64,000 nt of DNA, taken from Plotosus lineatus (Eukaryota > Chordata > Actinopteri > Siluriformes > Plotosidae). The position numbers were made by a program, and so were the translations under genes. Positions 24,506-36,384 of this stretch are shown here, one piece after another; positions within the stretch are counted from its first letter, which is position 1, and the number at the start of each line of letters is the position of its first letter. A model generated the notes under the pieces. That model made no database searches. It was not told where the DNA came from and worked only from the letters and a program-made list of their open reading frames with translations. The stretch spans positions 36,778,501 to 36,842,500 of the forward strand of contig CM045733.1 in assembly GCA_024760905.1 (NCBI GenBank). Reading direction: 5' to 3'.

Positions 24506-25299
24506 CTGGATCTTGCACACAGGTTGGTGATTTTGATGAGGAAATTAATTAGATTAGTTCTGTCTTTTGAATAGGGCTTAAACACTCTTCTTGCTGATCT
24601 AATAGTGGTATGATGTTATTTACCATTTTAGTTACTGACTTTTTTACTAATTTAGGTAATCAAATTTTGGCCTGATATTTTCAGTTGTAACATTATAAAA
24701 GTTGATGAAGTCATCACTGCTATATGTTGGTGGTCTACATGTTTTAACCCTCAAGTCACCAAGCTAATTCGGCAACTAATATGACCTAGTGGGGTCATCT
24801 GTCACCCCATTGACTTTATATAAGAATATTTCTATATAAACAATTGTTTTAGGGTTCTTCATATTGATTCCACTCTCTAATATATTTGTCCATCATCTTA
24901 TGTAATAAGGTATGGAATTTGATATATTTTTTTACAAAAAAGCAGCCAAAAACACACAATGAAAGAACATTATGTTACCTATTAACGTCTTACCTATTAT
25001 TTATTTGCATTTTTTTCTTTGCATAAAAAATGAAAACAAATGATAAAAAGTAACAATACTTTGCATAAAATATGTATAACAATGTGGGAGGGTAATTTAG
25101 TGGTAATATGATATGGTAATAGAAATAATAATTATGTGAAAAGCTTTTCACTAATTAATGAGACTATCCTTCCATGTTAGCTGGAATACCATTTATTGAG
25201 TTTAATGCTATTTTCAGCTACATTATCTTGCCTATAACGTAAATTTGACTCAAAGCACTCGGTAGCTTGATTGAGTTCTATAGGGTCTGATGATCCATA
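24506..25299. other. Unannotated AT-rich sequence
   Basis: No exon or nameable element is visible. Confidence 0.4.
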
Positions 25300-25435
25300 T
25301 CATTCCTTCATTTTCTGAACTGCTTAACTGTATAATTCCAATTAGGGTCACAGAGAGACCGACACCTATCTCAACTGACTCATGATGAGGGCAGAGTATA
25401 CTCTTGGCAGCTTACAAGGCCATCACAAGGCATGA
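25300..25435 (-). repeat. SINE tail fragment (family B tail)
   Basis: cattccttcattttctgaac, attagggtcacagagagacc and cttacaaggccatcacaagg are the reversed tail blocks seen in the other fish SINE copies here. Confidence 0.6.
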
Positions 25436-25518
25436 TCCAATTATAGTTGATAATTCTGGAAGCTTAATAATGAAACAGTACAGTAGTGAGTGTAAGAGTA
25501 AGTATTGTGAGATAAGAT

Positions 25519-26191
25519 CTTCTTCTTTTCCTTTCGGCTTTTCCCTTCAGGGGTCGCCACAGCGAATCATCTGCCTCCATCTCACCCTATCCTTTGCATC
25601 TTCTTCTCTTACACCAACGACCTTCATGTCCTCCTTTACCACATCCATGAATCGTCTCTTTGGTCTTCCTCTAGGCCTTTTGCCTGGTAGTTCCAGCCTC
25701 AGCATCCTATTACCAATATACTCACTATCCCTCCTCTGTACATGTCCAAACCATCTCAATCTAGCCTCTCTGACTTTGTCTCCAAAACGTCTTACATGTG
25801 CTGTCCCTCTGACGTGCTCATTCCTAATCCTATCCATCCTCGTTACTCCCAAAGAGAACCTCAACATTTTCATCTCTGCTACCTCCAACTCTGCCTCCTG
25901 TCTTTTCCCCAGGGCCACTGTTTCTAACCCATACAGCATCGTTGGCCTCAACACCGTTTTGTACACTTTTCCTTTCATTTTTGCCGATACCCTCCTATCA
26001 CACATCACACCGGACACTTTTCTCCAACCATTCCAACCTGCCTGCACACGCTTCTTGACCTCTTTTCCACACTCTCCATTGCTCTGGATTGTTGAGCCTA
26101 AGTACTTAAAATCCTCCACCTTTCTTATCTCTGCTCCCTGTAATCTCACCGTTCCTCTTTGGTCCTTGGCATTCATGCACATGTATTCTGT
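25519..26191 (-). mobile_element. RTE-clade LINE copy 2, 5'-truncated, with 16-bp target duplication
   Basis: Perfect flanking direct repeats TATTGTGAGATAAGAT (25503-25518 and 26192-26207). The minus strand carries an uninterrupted C-terminal frame (26182-25547): GAEIRKVEDFKYLGSTIQ, RVQAGWNGWRKVSGVMCDRR, RWFGHVQRRDSEYIG and RPRGRPKRRFMDVVK, ending CGDP, followed by the GTGGCGACCCCTGAAGG-type 3' end. At the position where copies 1 and 4 have a TAG, this copy keeps Glu (RIRNEHVRG). Confidence 0.9.
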
Positions 26192-26309
26192 TATTGTGAG
26201 ATAAGATAATGATCTAAAATAGTTTCTGACTGGGGAACCGTGACTATATCTTCAATATTTCAATATTTAATCCAAAAGCTAGTATTAAATCTAGAGTGTA
26301 GCCAGCATC

Positions 26310-26572
26310 ATAAGTGGGTTGCTCCTGGTTGCTCCAGGATTTCACCCCTGTCATGGAGTGGGGGTCCAGGAAGTTTGCCCCACCCCCCTCATCCGACGCC
26401 TGAGACGGGCGTCGGGGTTACTCCCCCGGAGCAGACGCCAGCGTTTAGTTGTGTGTTTTGCTGATGTTTTTAAGAGGGCGGGGCTGCAAACCCCACCCCC
26501 CGGGGCTCCTCGAGGGCAGGGGCGCCGCTCCCTGACAAGCAGATGCACGGAGGTACCCTAAGTACCGGAGGT
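26310..26572. other. GC-rich segment joined to RTE copy 3
   Basis: A stretch of roughly 260 bp with CpG-rich, strongly GC-biased sequence (for example gcctgagacgggcgtcgggg and ccccccggggctcctcgagg) in an AT-rich setting. It abuts the RTE LINE inside the codons for VVKED and replaces the LINE 3' end. No frame in it has a recognisable product. It may be a piece of another repeat, an rDNA-like or satellite fragment, or captured sequence. Confidence 0.45.
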
Positions 26573-28115
26573 CCTCCTTCACCACATCCAGAAATCTTCT
26601 TCTTGGCATTCTGCCTGGTAGTTCCAACCTCAGCATCCCACTACCAATATACTCACTATCCCTCCTCTGTACATGTCCAAACCATCTCAATCTAGCCTAT
26701 CTGACTTTGTCTCCAAAACCTCTTACATGTGCTGTCCCTCTGAGGTACTCATTCTTGATCCTATCTATCCTTGTTACTCCCAAATAGAACCTCAACATTT
26801 TCATCTCTGTTACCTCCAGCTCTGCCTCCTGTCTTTTCCCCAGGGCCACTGTTTCTAAACCATACAACATCGCTGGTCTCAACACCATCTTGTACACTTT
26901 TCCATTTTATTTTTGCCGATACTCTCCTATCATACATCACACCGGACACTTTTCTCCAACCATTCCAACCTGCCTGCACACGCTTCTTCATCTCTTTTCC
27001 ACAGTCTCCATTGCTCTGGATTGTTGAGCCTAAGTACTTAAAATCATCCACCTTCTTTATCTCTGCTCCCTGCAACCTCACCGCTCCTCTTGGGTCCTTA
27101 TCATTCACACACATGTGTTCTGACTTACCGAGGCTAACCTTCATTCCTTTCCTTTCCAGGACATACCTCCACCTCTCTAGATTTTCCTCCACTTGTTCTC
27201 TGCTCTCACTACAAATCACACTGCCATCTGCAAACATAGCCCATGGGGAATCTTGTCTAACCTCGTCTGTCAGCCTGTCCATCACCATAGCAAGCAAAAA
27301 GGGGCTCAGAGCTGACCCTTGATGCAGTCCCACCTCCACCTTGAACTCTTCTGTCACACCAACAGCACACCTCACCACTGTCTTACCTCTCTCATACATG
27401 TCCTGCAACACTCCAACATACTTCTCTCCCACTCCAGACTTCCTCTCTTCCTCGCTGACCTTCTCTATACTTCTCTATTAACATCCTCAAAGCAAACACT
27501 GCATCAGTGGTGCTCTTTCTTGGCATCAAACCAAACTGTTGTTCACAAATGCTGACCTGTGCCCTTAGTCTAGCTTCCACTATTCTTTCCCATAACTTCA
27601 TCGTATGGCTCATCAACTATATCTCTCTGTAGTTGCCACAACTCTGCACGTTTCCCTTGTTCTTAAAAATGGGCACCAGCACACTTCTCATCCATTTCTC
27701 TGGCATCTGCTCACTCTCTAAGACCTTATTGAATGTTCTTGTCAGAAAATCTACTGTTACCTCTCCTCGACACTTCCATACCTCCACTGGTATGTCATCA
27801 GGACCAACTACTTTTCCACTCTTCATCCTCTTCATGCCCTACTCACTTCACCCTTACTAATCTATGCTACTTCCTGGTCCTCAACAGTCCCCTCTTCTAC
27901 TCTTATTTCTCTCTCATTTTCCTTATTCATCAGCTCTTCAAAGTACTCTTTCATCTTCCCAGCACACTTCTGTCATCAGTCAACACATTTCCCTCTCTGT
28001 CCTTAATCACTCTAACTTGCTGCACGTCCTTCCCATCTCTATTTCTCTGCTGTGCCAACCTGTATAAATCATTTTCTTTCTTTTTACTGTCTAACCTATC
28101 ATACAAGTTTAGCAG
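26573..28115 (-). mobile_element. RTE-clade LINE copy 3, truncated at both ends
   Basis: Minus strand, in pieces: KRMKSGKVVGPDDIPVEVWK (27835-27775), the LWERIVEARL and RKSTTDAVFALRMLIEKYRE blocks (27600-27440), GLHQGSALSPFLLAMVMDRL (about 27310), a damaged motif C (27240; MFADGSVI, the second catalytic Asp changed), then GAEIKKVDDFKYLGSTIQ. It ends in the RRFLDVVKED codons where the GC-rich block starts. The 5' end runs into a TA microsatellite. Confidence 0.85.
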
Positions 28116-28122
28116 TCTAGGC

Positions 28123-28123
<1 letters not shown>

Positions 28124-28190
<67 letters not shown>
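28124..28190. repeat. (TA)n microsatellite
   Basis: About 33 TA units followed by a T run, directly at the 5' truncation point of RTE copy 3. Confidence 0.95.
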
Positions 28191-28198
<8 letters not shown>

Positions 28199-28809
28199 TT
28201 TCCCTCTTAATATATATATATCTTATTGAGTGAATGTGTGAAATTCTGCTTTGGAATTACAGTAATCCGTAGAGGTGTATTTATTCACAGAAAATTTAGC
28301 ACGACAAGAGACATCTTTTCTTGTCTTACTGTCCTTAGAAATTACTGAGATATGTTAGATTGTTACTTGTAAGGTCTTAGGTGCCATTCCATGTGTCAAA
28401 AGTTTTGACCCATTTTGTGTGACTCGTCCGTCTAACCCCAGAAACTGAATTGGAGCATTGTAGAGTCATCTATTGAAAATCTCCTGTTAGTCTGAGTTGT
28501 TAGACATTGGATTGCTCAATATAATCATTAGTTTACTATATTTGGCGACTATCTTAATGTGGAATTCCTTATTAAAAAGTAGTTCAATTATCATCTCATT
28601 TACCATTGACATCAGCCTTTGTTTATTGTGAATATTGTAAATGTATTTATATTAGTTTGGGTGCAATAAACTTCGGGTCAAACTGTTTATTGGAGTTGTC
28701 CTTTGAACACTTAGTATATCCAAATTATCAAACCGAGTGTTTTATGAACCCGTGATTAAGGCTATTTATATGCCTACATGCTTTTGTGAAAGTGTCTTGA
28801 TTCTACTGA
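28191..28809. other. Unannotated sequence
   Basis: No exon or nameable repeat supported. Confidence 0.4.
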
Positions 28810-29240
28810 AGTAGAAAAGGGTCAGCACTGTAACAGCGAGCCACAGGTTGAAGATGTTCGTGAAGACCCCTATGATTTGCTGAGCACCTTCCCACAGCAC
28901 ATGTTCAGGAATGGCGTCAGGGCCAGCAGCTTTATGTGTGTTAATTCGGCTCAGTGAATTATGGACATCTATGGAGGAGAGTGTAAGGGTCTAATGGTTA
29001 TTCAAGGTGTTGGTCTTTACAGCCTTGTCCTTGTTGTCCTTATTGAAGTGAACATAAGTCATTAAGGTCATTGAGGAAGGACACTTTCATGGCAATTGGT
29101 GTGAAGTTGCTGGGCTTGTAATCCGTGATGGCCTGAAAGCCCTCCTGCATGTGTCAGGTGTCAGAATTGATAAAGTGTTCCTCCACCTTCAGCTTGTGGT
29201 CATGCTTGGACATTTTGATGCCCCTCTACCCTGGCTGTAC
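28810..29240 (-). mobile_element. CR1/L2-like LINE reverse transcriptase fragment
   Basis: Reading the minus strand, a frame spells an INTHKAAGPDAIPEHVL-type block, the KAAGPDG motif region of these LINE reverse transcriptases, followed by a GVFTNIFNLWL block. It is short, with no intact frame. Confidence 0.7.
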
Positions 29241-29255
29241 TGTAGGCTTGTGAAT

Positions 29256-29420
29256 CATTTACATATACATTTTCATTTACAGCATTTAGCATACGCTCTC
29301 ATGTAGACTTACAGAAGTGCTTTAAAGTCTCTATCTGTGAATATATTCCTATATTGTTATTTTAGAACATAGACTAAGTATACCATCAGTTTCCTGTTCA
29401 TCCATGGCGTATATTAAGTT
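29256..29420 (-). mobile_element. L2 LINE 3'-end fragment (C)
   Basis: Reads cagcatttagcatacgctct, then acagaagtgctttaaagtc and gaatatattcc, the same 3' terminal region as the L2 copies at 549 and 45855. Confidence 0.75.
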
Positions 29421-29660
29421 TATACCTTGATGTTGAAATCAATTCACATACCTTAATAATTATGTAATTAAGCCATTTTATTCAAACAAAGAAAAATGTA
29501 TAAAGAAGCAATGAAACATGATTATTAAAGAAATTTTACATTATTAATCATTAAATTGCAGGTAAACGATAATGCATAATTTTACCGTGGAAAACACATC
29601 TACAGTATATTGAAGAGTGTAATAAGGTCCTGGCAATTAAAACTATAATTTGTGTCACAG

Positions 29661-29775
29661 AATGGCTAGTCCGGAGAAGTGGCAAGGCAATGAGAAATTT
29701 CCAGTTGAGAAGAAGGAGGAAAAGATTGAAATGAAATCAATTACCTCAAATGAAGAAACTCCAAAAAGCACCAAG
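29661..29775 (+). CDS. cacna1c: cacna1c-like exon (human exon 17 position): II-III loop
   Basis: Acceptor tgtgtcacag/aatggc and donor accaag/gtaagt frame 115 nt: one nt completing a codon plus 38 codons. The peptide starts MASPEKWQGNEKFP and continues KEEKIEMKSIT...TPKSTK. The Cav1.2 II-III loop has ASPEK..., KEEKIELKSIT and ...TK at the same place, whereas Cav1.1 has an unrelated KKLEQKPKGEG stretch here, so this exon is the strongest paralogue marker. It encodes cytosolic linker. The ATG at 29662 is internal, not the gene start: the acceptor is good and the neighbours are mid-channel. Upstream exons (domains I and II) were not found in the window. Confidence 0.85.
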
Positions 29776-30149
29776 GTAAGTTATTCCCACACCTACAAAG
29801 AAACATAAATGGAACTCAGCATTAATAAAACCAGAACAGTTTACAGTTAAAACACAATAGGTATTTTACCCTTAAAGATACCTATTTACTGAAAGAAATT
29901 CAATTTCCATTATCAGTTCATTTTGCCTCAATGCAAAGGCAAAAAACTCCCAAGCTCACGAGCTTAGTATCTCATTCACCTGTTTTACAACATGGTTTAG
30001 TTCTGTCTATTTGCAATAACAATTGTAAGACCACATGACCAGAGGTATGATTTTGCACAAAAACTTCGTGGCGCAAAACTGATTTATTGAAATCAAAAAG
30101 GCCTAAATCATATTTTAAGAAAGAGAATGTTTTTAAGAAAAATATACAA
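29776..30149. other. Intron sequence, unannotated
   Basis: Start of the 7.5-kb intron between exons 17 and 18. No repeat recognised. Confidence 0.5.
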
Positions 30150-30475
30150 GTTGGTGATGTTTACTACTAGCAGCATGGGTTGGATTTCTGGGTTTGGCCA
30201 TTTCTTTATGGAATTTGCATGTACTCACTGTGCTTGTTTGGGGTTTCTTTCCAACTTTTAAAGCTATAGTTCAAAAAACATGCACAGTAGGCGAATTAGC
30301 TGTTCCAAATCACATCTAGATGTCAGTGTAAATGTAAATGGTGGTATGTTTGTTGGCCCTGTAACCGCCTGGCAAACTGTACAGGGTGTATCCCACCCTT
30401 GTTCAGAGTTGGCTGAGATTGGTGCCAGTCTCACCGCGACCCTAATTAGGATTACGTGGCTTAAGAAATGAATCA
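30150..30475 (+). repeat. tRNA-derived SINE (family B), degenerate
   Basis: Forward-oriented remnant ending tctcaccgcgaccctaatta then ggattacgtggcttaagaaatgaat. The interior has the acatctagatgtcagtgtaaatg and cctggcaaactgtacagggtg blocks of family B. Confidence 0.6.
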
Positions 30476-30699
30476 ATAAATAAATGTTTACTAATATGAT
30501 CACGCCCATTTCAGGGGTCACTTACACCTGCATAACGGAGTAAGCTAATAAGCTGAAAGCACATGCTCCAATGTTCAAATGCCCCCCTTGAACAACAAAC
30601 TCAATTCTACAACAAACAGTCCAACCAATGTGTCTCTGTTCTATCGATCGCCTGTTTCTCCTGGCTGACTTTTACACTTATGCTGGCTCTGGCCTGTAG

Positions 30700-33540
30700 C
30701 AGTACTTGACCTGATGTTTTCAGTCCTCATGGCCTCAATGAAGTAAGTCAGCAAGGTGTAGCTCTCTTTGACCTTTGCACCACCTATGGCCTCGGTATTT
30801 CCAATACTGTCTTCTTCCACCCAGACATTAACAAAGGTACCTGGATGTATCCAAGTTTCAACATTTCAGAAGTGGTCTTATTGACTCTCATGTTCATTGG
30901 ACCCAGACTATTGGACTGAACACAAGATGGTATGTGCCTGTTTGACACTGTGCTTCCACAAATCTTCCCAGTGGTCATTAATCCATTCCAAAACACATCA
31001 GCACCAAATCTCTTCAATCATCTTCTGTAAGACAGAAACTCAGTGACTCCATCACCAGTAAATTTATCCACATCTTATCTCCCATTTGAGATAAACATAA
31101 ACATTATGTGATACACTCTATAATTTTGCTCTAGAAACCATCAGCATACGAAAATGGCAACATTGTGACTTGTTTGCCAAAAACAATGATGCTATAATTG
31201 ATCTTCTGAAGCAAAAACACCTGTATTTCCAAGCTGTTAACAATGACGCACTATCCACCTGCAAGCTTTATCAAACTACTCACAATGTGATGCAAAGAGA
31301 TACATTGAATGCAGAATCAATAGTGACTTGATAGAGCCAAGGAAGGTAAGATCTTTGCTGAGAACCATGATTCCTCAAAAATTTTTCCAGGCCATTTTTG
31401 TTGGGACTTCTGCTGATTAGTTTTTGTTTCTCGTAATCCTGTGCCTTTTTCTTTTGTTTGTCATGTACCTTTTGGCTTTCTAAACATTCATTACTATGCT
31501 CACCTGTCGTGTTACCTGCCTTAGTACTCTATCTATTTAAACCCAGCATTTCTTCACAGTCTTTGCCAGATTGTTCTGGTGTTCTCCCAGATCATGCCAA
31601 AAGTTTTCTGCCAGGATTTTCTGCAGGAGAGTTCCACCAGTGTTCTGCTAGATTGACCTTTTGGGATTCTTTGACCATTGCCTGTTTTTTGACCATGGTT
31701 TTTGCCGACCTTCTGGAGTATTGAAGAAACTTTGTATTCTGCATAATGTTGGCCTGCAAGTGGATACTTTCCCCTGTAATAAACCCTAACAATTTTGCCT
31801 AGAGGCACTTCCCTGGTTTGAAACTCATCATTGGGAATAGTAGACAGAAGACATCTATATCATTTGGCGACAGCACTTTTTAGCTTTTTTTATACTTCTA
31901 AATCAACCATGCAACTACAGTATGTTTGTGATTGATAGCATCTCTCAAGAACCGCTGACCCACTTGGAAACTCTTCAATCCTTCCCTGAAATTGAACAAG
32001 CTTTATAAAAGCTGTCCACTAGCAAGGCCCCTGGTTTAGATTGTCTTCCCACTGAGCTCTTGAAATTTGTGGTCAACCTTTGCTAAAAGAACTACACAAG
32101 CTAATTAGGATTAAGTGGTTACAGAAAATGAATGAATGACTGAATGAATCTTTGTTCAAGAAAAACTGGTGTTTGACTTGTGGTACCTGTTGAGGGATCA
32201 TTCTTCTATCCACCTGCTCAAACCATACTCAATCATATCTGTTCAACTAACTACATGATGTTTTGTATGTGTCAACCTCTTGAAAAATGCCACAAGCAGA
32301 ATGAAGAGTTGAAGACATCTTGAGAGATCTTGACAAAGTTCTCAGTGGTCTATCCTGCAAAAGATTTTTAGACATCTTCATGTTGTCAATATTTTTTATA
32401 TATAAACTTTGATATGCATACCATCGTGGAAACACTTAATAATATTGACAACATGAAGATGTCTAAAATATTTTACACTGATGGTAAGTTCATCAATCCA
32501 ATTAATGTCACCCGTGGTCTAAGATAAGATGTATTATAGCCTGATGTGTATCCTGCTTTTTGAATATGTTTTAAAAATACATCTATACAACACCTAATCT
32601 TGGTGTGGACACATGTTCCAAACATATGGAAATTGCTTTAACCCTCACCGTCAGAAGTCAACATACTGCTTGGTAACAAGTCTTAGTGACTTATATGTGG
32701 ACGATCCTGCAATTCACATATCATCAGTGGATTCACATCAGTATACAGCTATATCTCTAAATCAGACCTATAACACAAGGGGACTTACCGTAAGTAAGGC
32801 TAAGACCAAATTTATTTAGCTGCTACAATTCTCATTGAAGACTAGAAATTGAGGACTACAGAATTATTTGCATATCTAGGGGGTGACTTGGTTACCAATG
32901 GTGATCTGTTGCCTGAAATTGAGAAGAAAGTCAGAGAGTGCTTACGTCTTCCACTTTCTGGACCCCGGGTGCTGGTCAATGTCTTACAACATCCAACAAA
33001 CTCACAGTATATAATGCTATTGTGCTTCCAACTCTTCTTTATGGTAGATAGACATGACCAACTCTTGCAAGACAAATGTGCTAACTTGAAGTGTTTCATC
33101 AGAACTCCTTGCACCATATGCACAGCATCAAGTGGTGGCAAAACAACCATAACAAAGGAGTTCTAAGACACTTTGGTTCAACTATTATCGAGAACCTTAT
33201 CAGAGGAAATAAACTTGGTTATTTAGCTCACACCAGTAGAATGTACAACTGTTGGATTCCCAAACAACTGTTGTTTCTTGAGCTGACCAATGGAGTTTGA
33301 CCTAGTAGCTGCCCCAAAAAATACTGGAAAGACTGGGCAAAAGAGACTTAATCATGTTAGTAACTGACAATCAATAGTGCTAGACTGGAGAGCCTGGTGT
33401 CTTGTGATCATGAAGGCCATGGTGTTGTATGAGAAGTACCTCATGGAAAAATATGAGGCTGCTCATGTCAAACGTAGAGCTGGAGGAAACCCCTATTGTC
33501 ATGTGTTATGTGGATAATGATGATGATGATGATGAAAGGA
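30700..33540 (+). mobile_element. Degenerate non-LTR LINE remnant with GATGAT tail
   Basis: Scattered + strand coding relics. An endonuclease-like end lies near 30840-31000. Near 31230-31330 a block resembles the region before RT. Near 32680-32770 there is VTSLSDLYVDDPAIHISSVD (motif-C area, with Asp-Asp). At 32849-33170 AYLGGDLVTNGDLLPEIEKK resembles the FKYLG..L block, and near 33200 there is RGNKLGYLAHTSRM. It ends in a short gatgatgatgatgatg tail (33513-33531). 31380-31870 looks like foreign sequence inserted in it, possibly an LTR piece, but I cannot name it. No intact frame. Confidence 0.55.
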
Positions 33541-33689
33541 GTGAGTATAACACTGTACAGTACTTCATGTTTACTTAATATGCTTGGGAAGTGAATGTTA
33601 AACTTTAAGACTGTTCACAAATCTTGAATGGAATTTCTCCTTGAATCGCCACCCCATCATGACTAATGTGTTTGCATGTCCTAATGATC

Positions 33690-34090
33690 CAAGGGGCTAT
33701 GTTGTTGGGGGGGGGGGGGGGTGCATTATACCCCTGGTAGGTTACCCAAGGCAAACAGGTCCTAGGTAAAGGTCCAGATGAGGTGCAGTTCAAAAGATTC
33801 TTATGAATAGCAATAAAAGGACATGGTTTCCACTGCCTCGAAACGGGTCACCGGTGTTCCCTCTGGAGCCAGGCCTAGGTTAGGTGCTCATCGGCAACCG
33901 ACTGGAGGTTGGGCTCCTGACAATGGAGCCTGGCTGGGCTCAGCCCAAAATAGAGACATAAGTCCACCCTCCCATGGACCCACCACCTGTGGGAGAGGCT
34001 TTTGGGGTTGGGTGCATTGTGAGTAGGGTGGCAGCCAAAAGCATGGGTTCTGTCAGACCGATCCTGTGAGTATTTTGTTTGGGTGTGTAA
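33690..34090 (+). mobile_element. Rex3-like LINE 5'-end fragment
   Basis: The string of blocks tacccctggtaggttaccca, aggtcctaggtaaaggtcca, gggtcaccggtgttccctct, gagccaggcctaggttaggt and ccacctgtgggagaggctttt is characteristic of the 5' leader of a widespread fish RTE/Rex3-type LINE. It stops before the endonuclease. A G run lies at 33707-33721. Confidence 0.6.
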
Positions 34091-34338
34091 ATTATTGAAA
34101 ATTACACAGGGCTCGATATACAATCAGAATTCTTTATTGATCTCTGAGGAAATTGGTTGCTACTCAATTGCTGAATACAAGCAAGAGTGAGATAAAGTCT
34201 CAATGAAGAAAATTTAAGAAATGACAACGATTTACATATACACAAATATACACATGGAATATCAATATGAAAGTCCGAAATTAAAAGTTGCTAATGTCTA
34301 TATAAACACATACTGAATGAATCCTGTCAGTGAGTGAT

Positions 34339-34674
34339 ATATTGATCTAGTGCCTGAGTCATAGGATGACCATTGTCGACCCGCCATGAAGGATAACACC
34401 CTGGTTATTATCTTCATGGAGGTTTTCTTGGCAGAATTAGTGCAGTGGTTTGCCATTGCCTTCTGCACGATGCGAACCTATGGGCAATTTAGAACGGCCA
34501 ATTAACTACTGTGCATGTCTTTGGATTGTGGGAGGAAACCGGAGCACCCGGAAGAAACCCACGCAAGCATGGGGAGAACACGCAAACTCCACACAGAAAT
34601 GTCCAGGGGGAGAATCAAACCCAGGCCTTCTTGCTGTGAGGCGGACATGCTAACCACTACCCCACCGTGCCACC
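34339..34674 (-). repeat. tRNA-derived SINE (family B) with target duplication
   Basis: The right end reversed reads ggtggcacggtggggtagtgg (box A) and box B-like GGTTTGATTCTCCCC. The interior has ttggattgtgggaggaaaccgg and acccacgcaagcatggggag. Direct repeats TCAGTGAGTGAT flank it (34327-34338 and 34675-34686). It is nested in the antisense LINE. Confidence 0.8.
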
Positions 34675-35014
34675 TCAGTGAGTGATGAGCACAGTATAAT
34701 CAATATGATAAACAGTAGAATATAAATATATAACGGTGAATGTTGTTGCTATCTGGAAGCGTTGTACAGTTTAATGGCCACAGGTAGGAATAATTTCAGT
34801 TGGTATCAGTTCCCCATGAACGTGCTTTTGTGAGTGATCAGCAGATTGTGAAGTGGGTGGGAGGAATTGTTAAATAGTATGTTACTTTTGGACAACATTC
34901 TCCTCTCTGACACTACCATCAGAGAGTCCAGTTATTGGCATCGCAGGTCAATTTGTTCAGTCTGTTTGCGTCTGCAATACTCAGCCTGCTGCCCCAGCAT
35001 GCAACAACATAGAG

Positions 35015-35894
35015 CAGGGGTCGGGAACCATTTTGACTAAGAGAGCCAATAAATAAATAAATAAAATGTAATCCTCTGAGAGCTAAATATATTTTTAATA
35101 CTGAGACCAACAATTTAAGAGTATAATAAGACTCTGAATTTATTTTAAACGACATTGTTATAACAAAGTTATTTATTAATAAAAAAGTACTTTTTCTTAC
35201 TATTAATGTGACTTCTGGTGCTACATGGTGTTGCTGATAGCTTTGTAGTCCGGTTGATACGTGCTAAGGTTCAGCTTCATGCAGTTGTTTAGGCTTCCAT
35301 CACTTGACCGCAGTTTGGTCTTGATGCTTTTCAGGTGTGAGAAGGACTGCTCGCATGCGCATGTGGAGCCAAACATGGTCAATACGACAGGACTCACACT
35401 GCAGTGTTTATGTGTCAGGAAGCGCATCCCAAGTTTTAGCAATCAGCTGGTCTGCGGGTTGAAGTTTTTTCATGTCTTTCCATTTGCATTTTGCTTACCA
35501 GCTCTGCTTGGCTTCGTGCAAATGAGGTGATCAAAAATGAGGGAAATTTACCTCTTTACCTAAAAACAACTCACGCAGGCTGTTGCATATAATCTAATAA
35601 AATTAGAGTTTCAAGGTATCGGCCCCGCCCACACACCGGAGTACAGAAAGAATTAGCTCTCCACTGCGCACCACAGTGACAAGTGGCATTGAAAATAGAT
35701 GTATCGATTGAAATTGTGAGATTTATTTATGTTTTTGTTTTATTTGATGGCTTTTTTCTGTATTTTTATTTAAAGGACAGTGAAATTATGTATTCGTTTT
35801 TCTGTTAAGAAAGGCCACCTGATTTATCTCAGAGCCAGATACAGTCATCAAAAGAGCCACATCTGGCTCGCAACCCATAGGTTCCTGACCCCTG
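35015..35894 (-). mobile_element. hAT transposon with perfect 8-bp target duplication
   Basis: Termini CAGGGGTCGGGAACC and GGTTCCTGACCCCTG are near-perfect inverted repeats, flanked by the exact 8-bp duplication ACATAGAG (35007-35014 and 35895-35902). On the minus strand 35442-35221 encodes the C-terminal dimerisation region of a hAT transposase (FGSTCACEQSFSHLKSIKTK, with the conserved CEQSFS). The catalytic part is missing, so it is an internally deleted, non-autonomous copy. It splits a CR1-like LINE and is therefore younger than it. Confidence 0.92.
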
Positions 35895-36384
35895 ACATAG
35901 AGGATAGCGCTGGCCATAACAGACTCATATAACATCCGGGGTAGTGTCCGACAAATGTTAAACAAATTTAGCCTCCTCAAAAAATAGAGCTGGCTCTGGC
36001 CCTCCTTAAAAAGTGCAATAGTGTTCTTAATCCAGTCCAGTTCATTGTGACTCGTGTTTTGGAACCCATCAAATCTACAATCAGTTCCTTGGTCTTTTGT
36101 CACATTAAAGATGATTCTGCTCACACCATGTGACAAAGGAATCCATTGCAGTCCAATATTCTGTCTCCTCACCTACACTGAAAAATCTGACTGCATCAGA
36201 GTCATCAGAAAACTTCTGAAGATGGCAGGTCTCTGTGCAGTAGCTGAAGTCTGTTCTGTAGAGGGTGAAGAGAAAAGGAGAGAGAACAGTCCCTTGTGGG
36301 ATGAACTGAAAGGGACTGTACTTTCTTTTTTCCATTAGTGACTAAAAAAGACCTGTATGCCACATGAGGGCTCTGTTTAATTAG

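Larger units (their letters stand above)
34110..36360 (-). mobile_element. CR1/Rex1-like LINE, antisense, interrupted by a SINE and a hAT
   Basis: Minus strand 36335-36105 carries the motif B block (PQGTVLSPFLFTLYRTDF) and a damaged motif C (KFSDDSDAVRF), then a FVTWCEQNHL block. 36100-35786 continues with KEGQSQLYFLRRLNLFNICR and the YESVMASAILY block. The C-terminal EANRLNKLTCDANN block is split by the hAT element at 35015-35894. The 3' untranslated part (left) includes tctttattgatctctgaggaaatt. A SINE sits at 34339-34674. Confidence 0.75.

Noticed and set aside
25404..26204. 266-codon + strand open frame
   Set aside because: It is the complement of the RTE LINE coding strand; the minus-strand frame carries the recognisable motifs. 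Likewise 7823-8566, 26771-27322 and 58484-59032.
1..29660. Upstream channel exons (domains I-II)
   Set aside because: I looked for S4-like Arg/Lys repeats, pore-loop Glu motifs and the II-III loop start flanked by splice sites and found none; weak exons could have been missed without a search.
29662..29664. ATG as a translation start of a new gene
   Set aside because: It follows a good splice acceptor, and the peptide matches the middle of the Cav1.2 II-III loop.
31380..31870. Solo LTR inside a LINE remnant
   Set aside because: It ends with a sequence slightly like a retroviral leader, but no terminal TG..CA pair, target duplication or primer-binding site could be confirmed.
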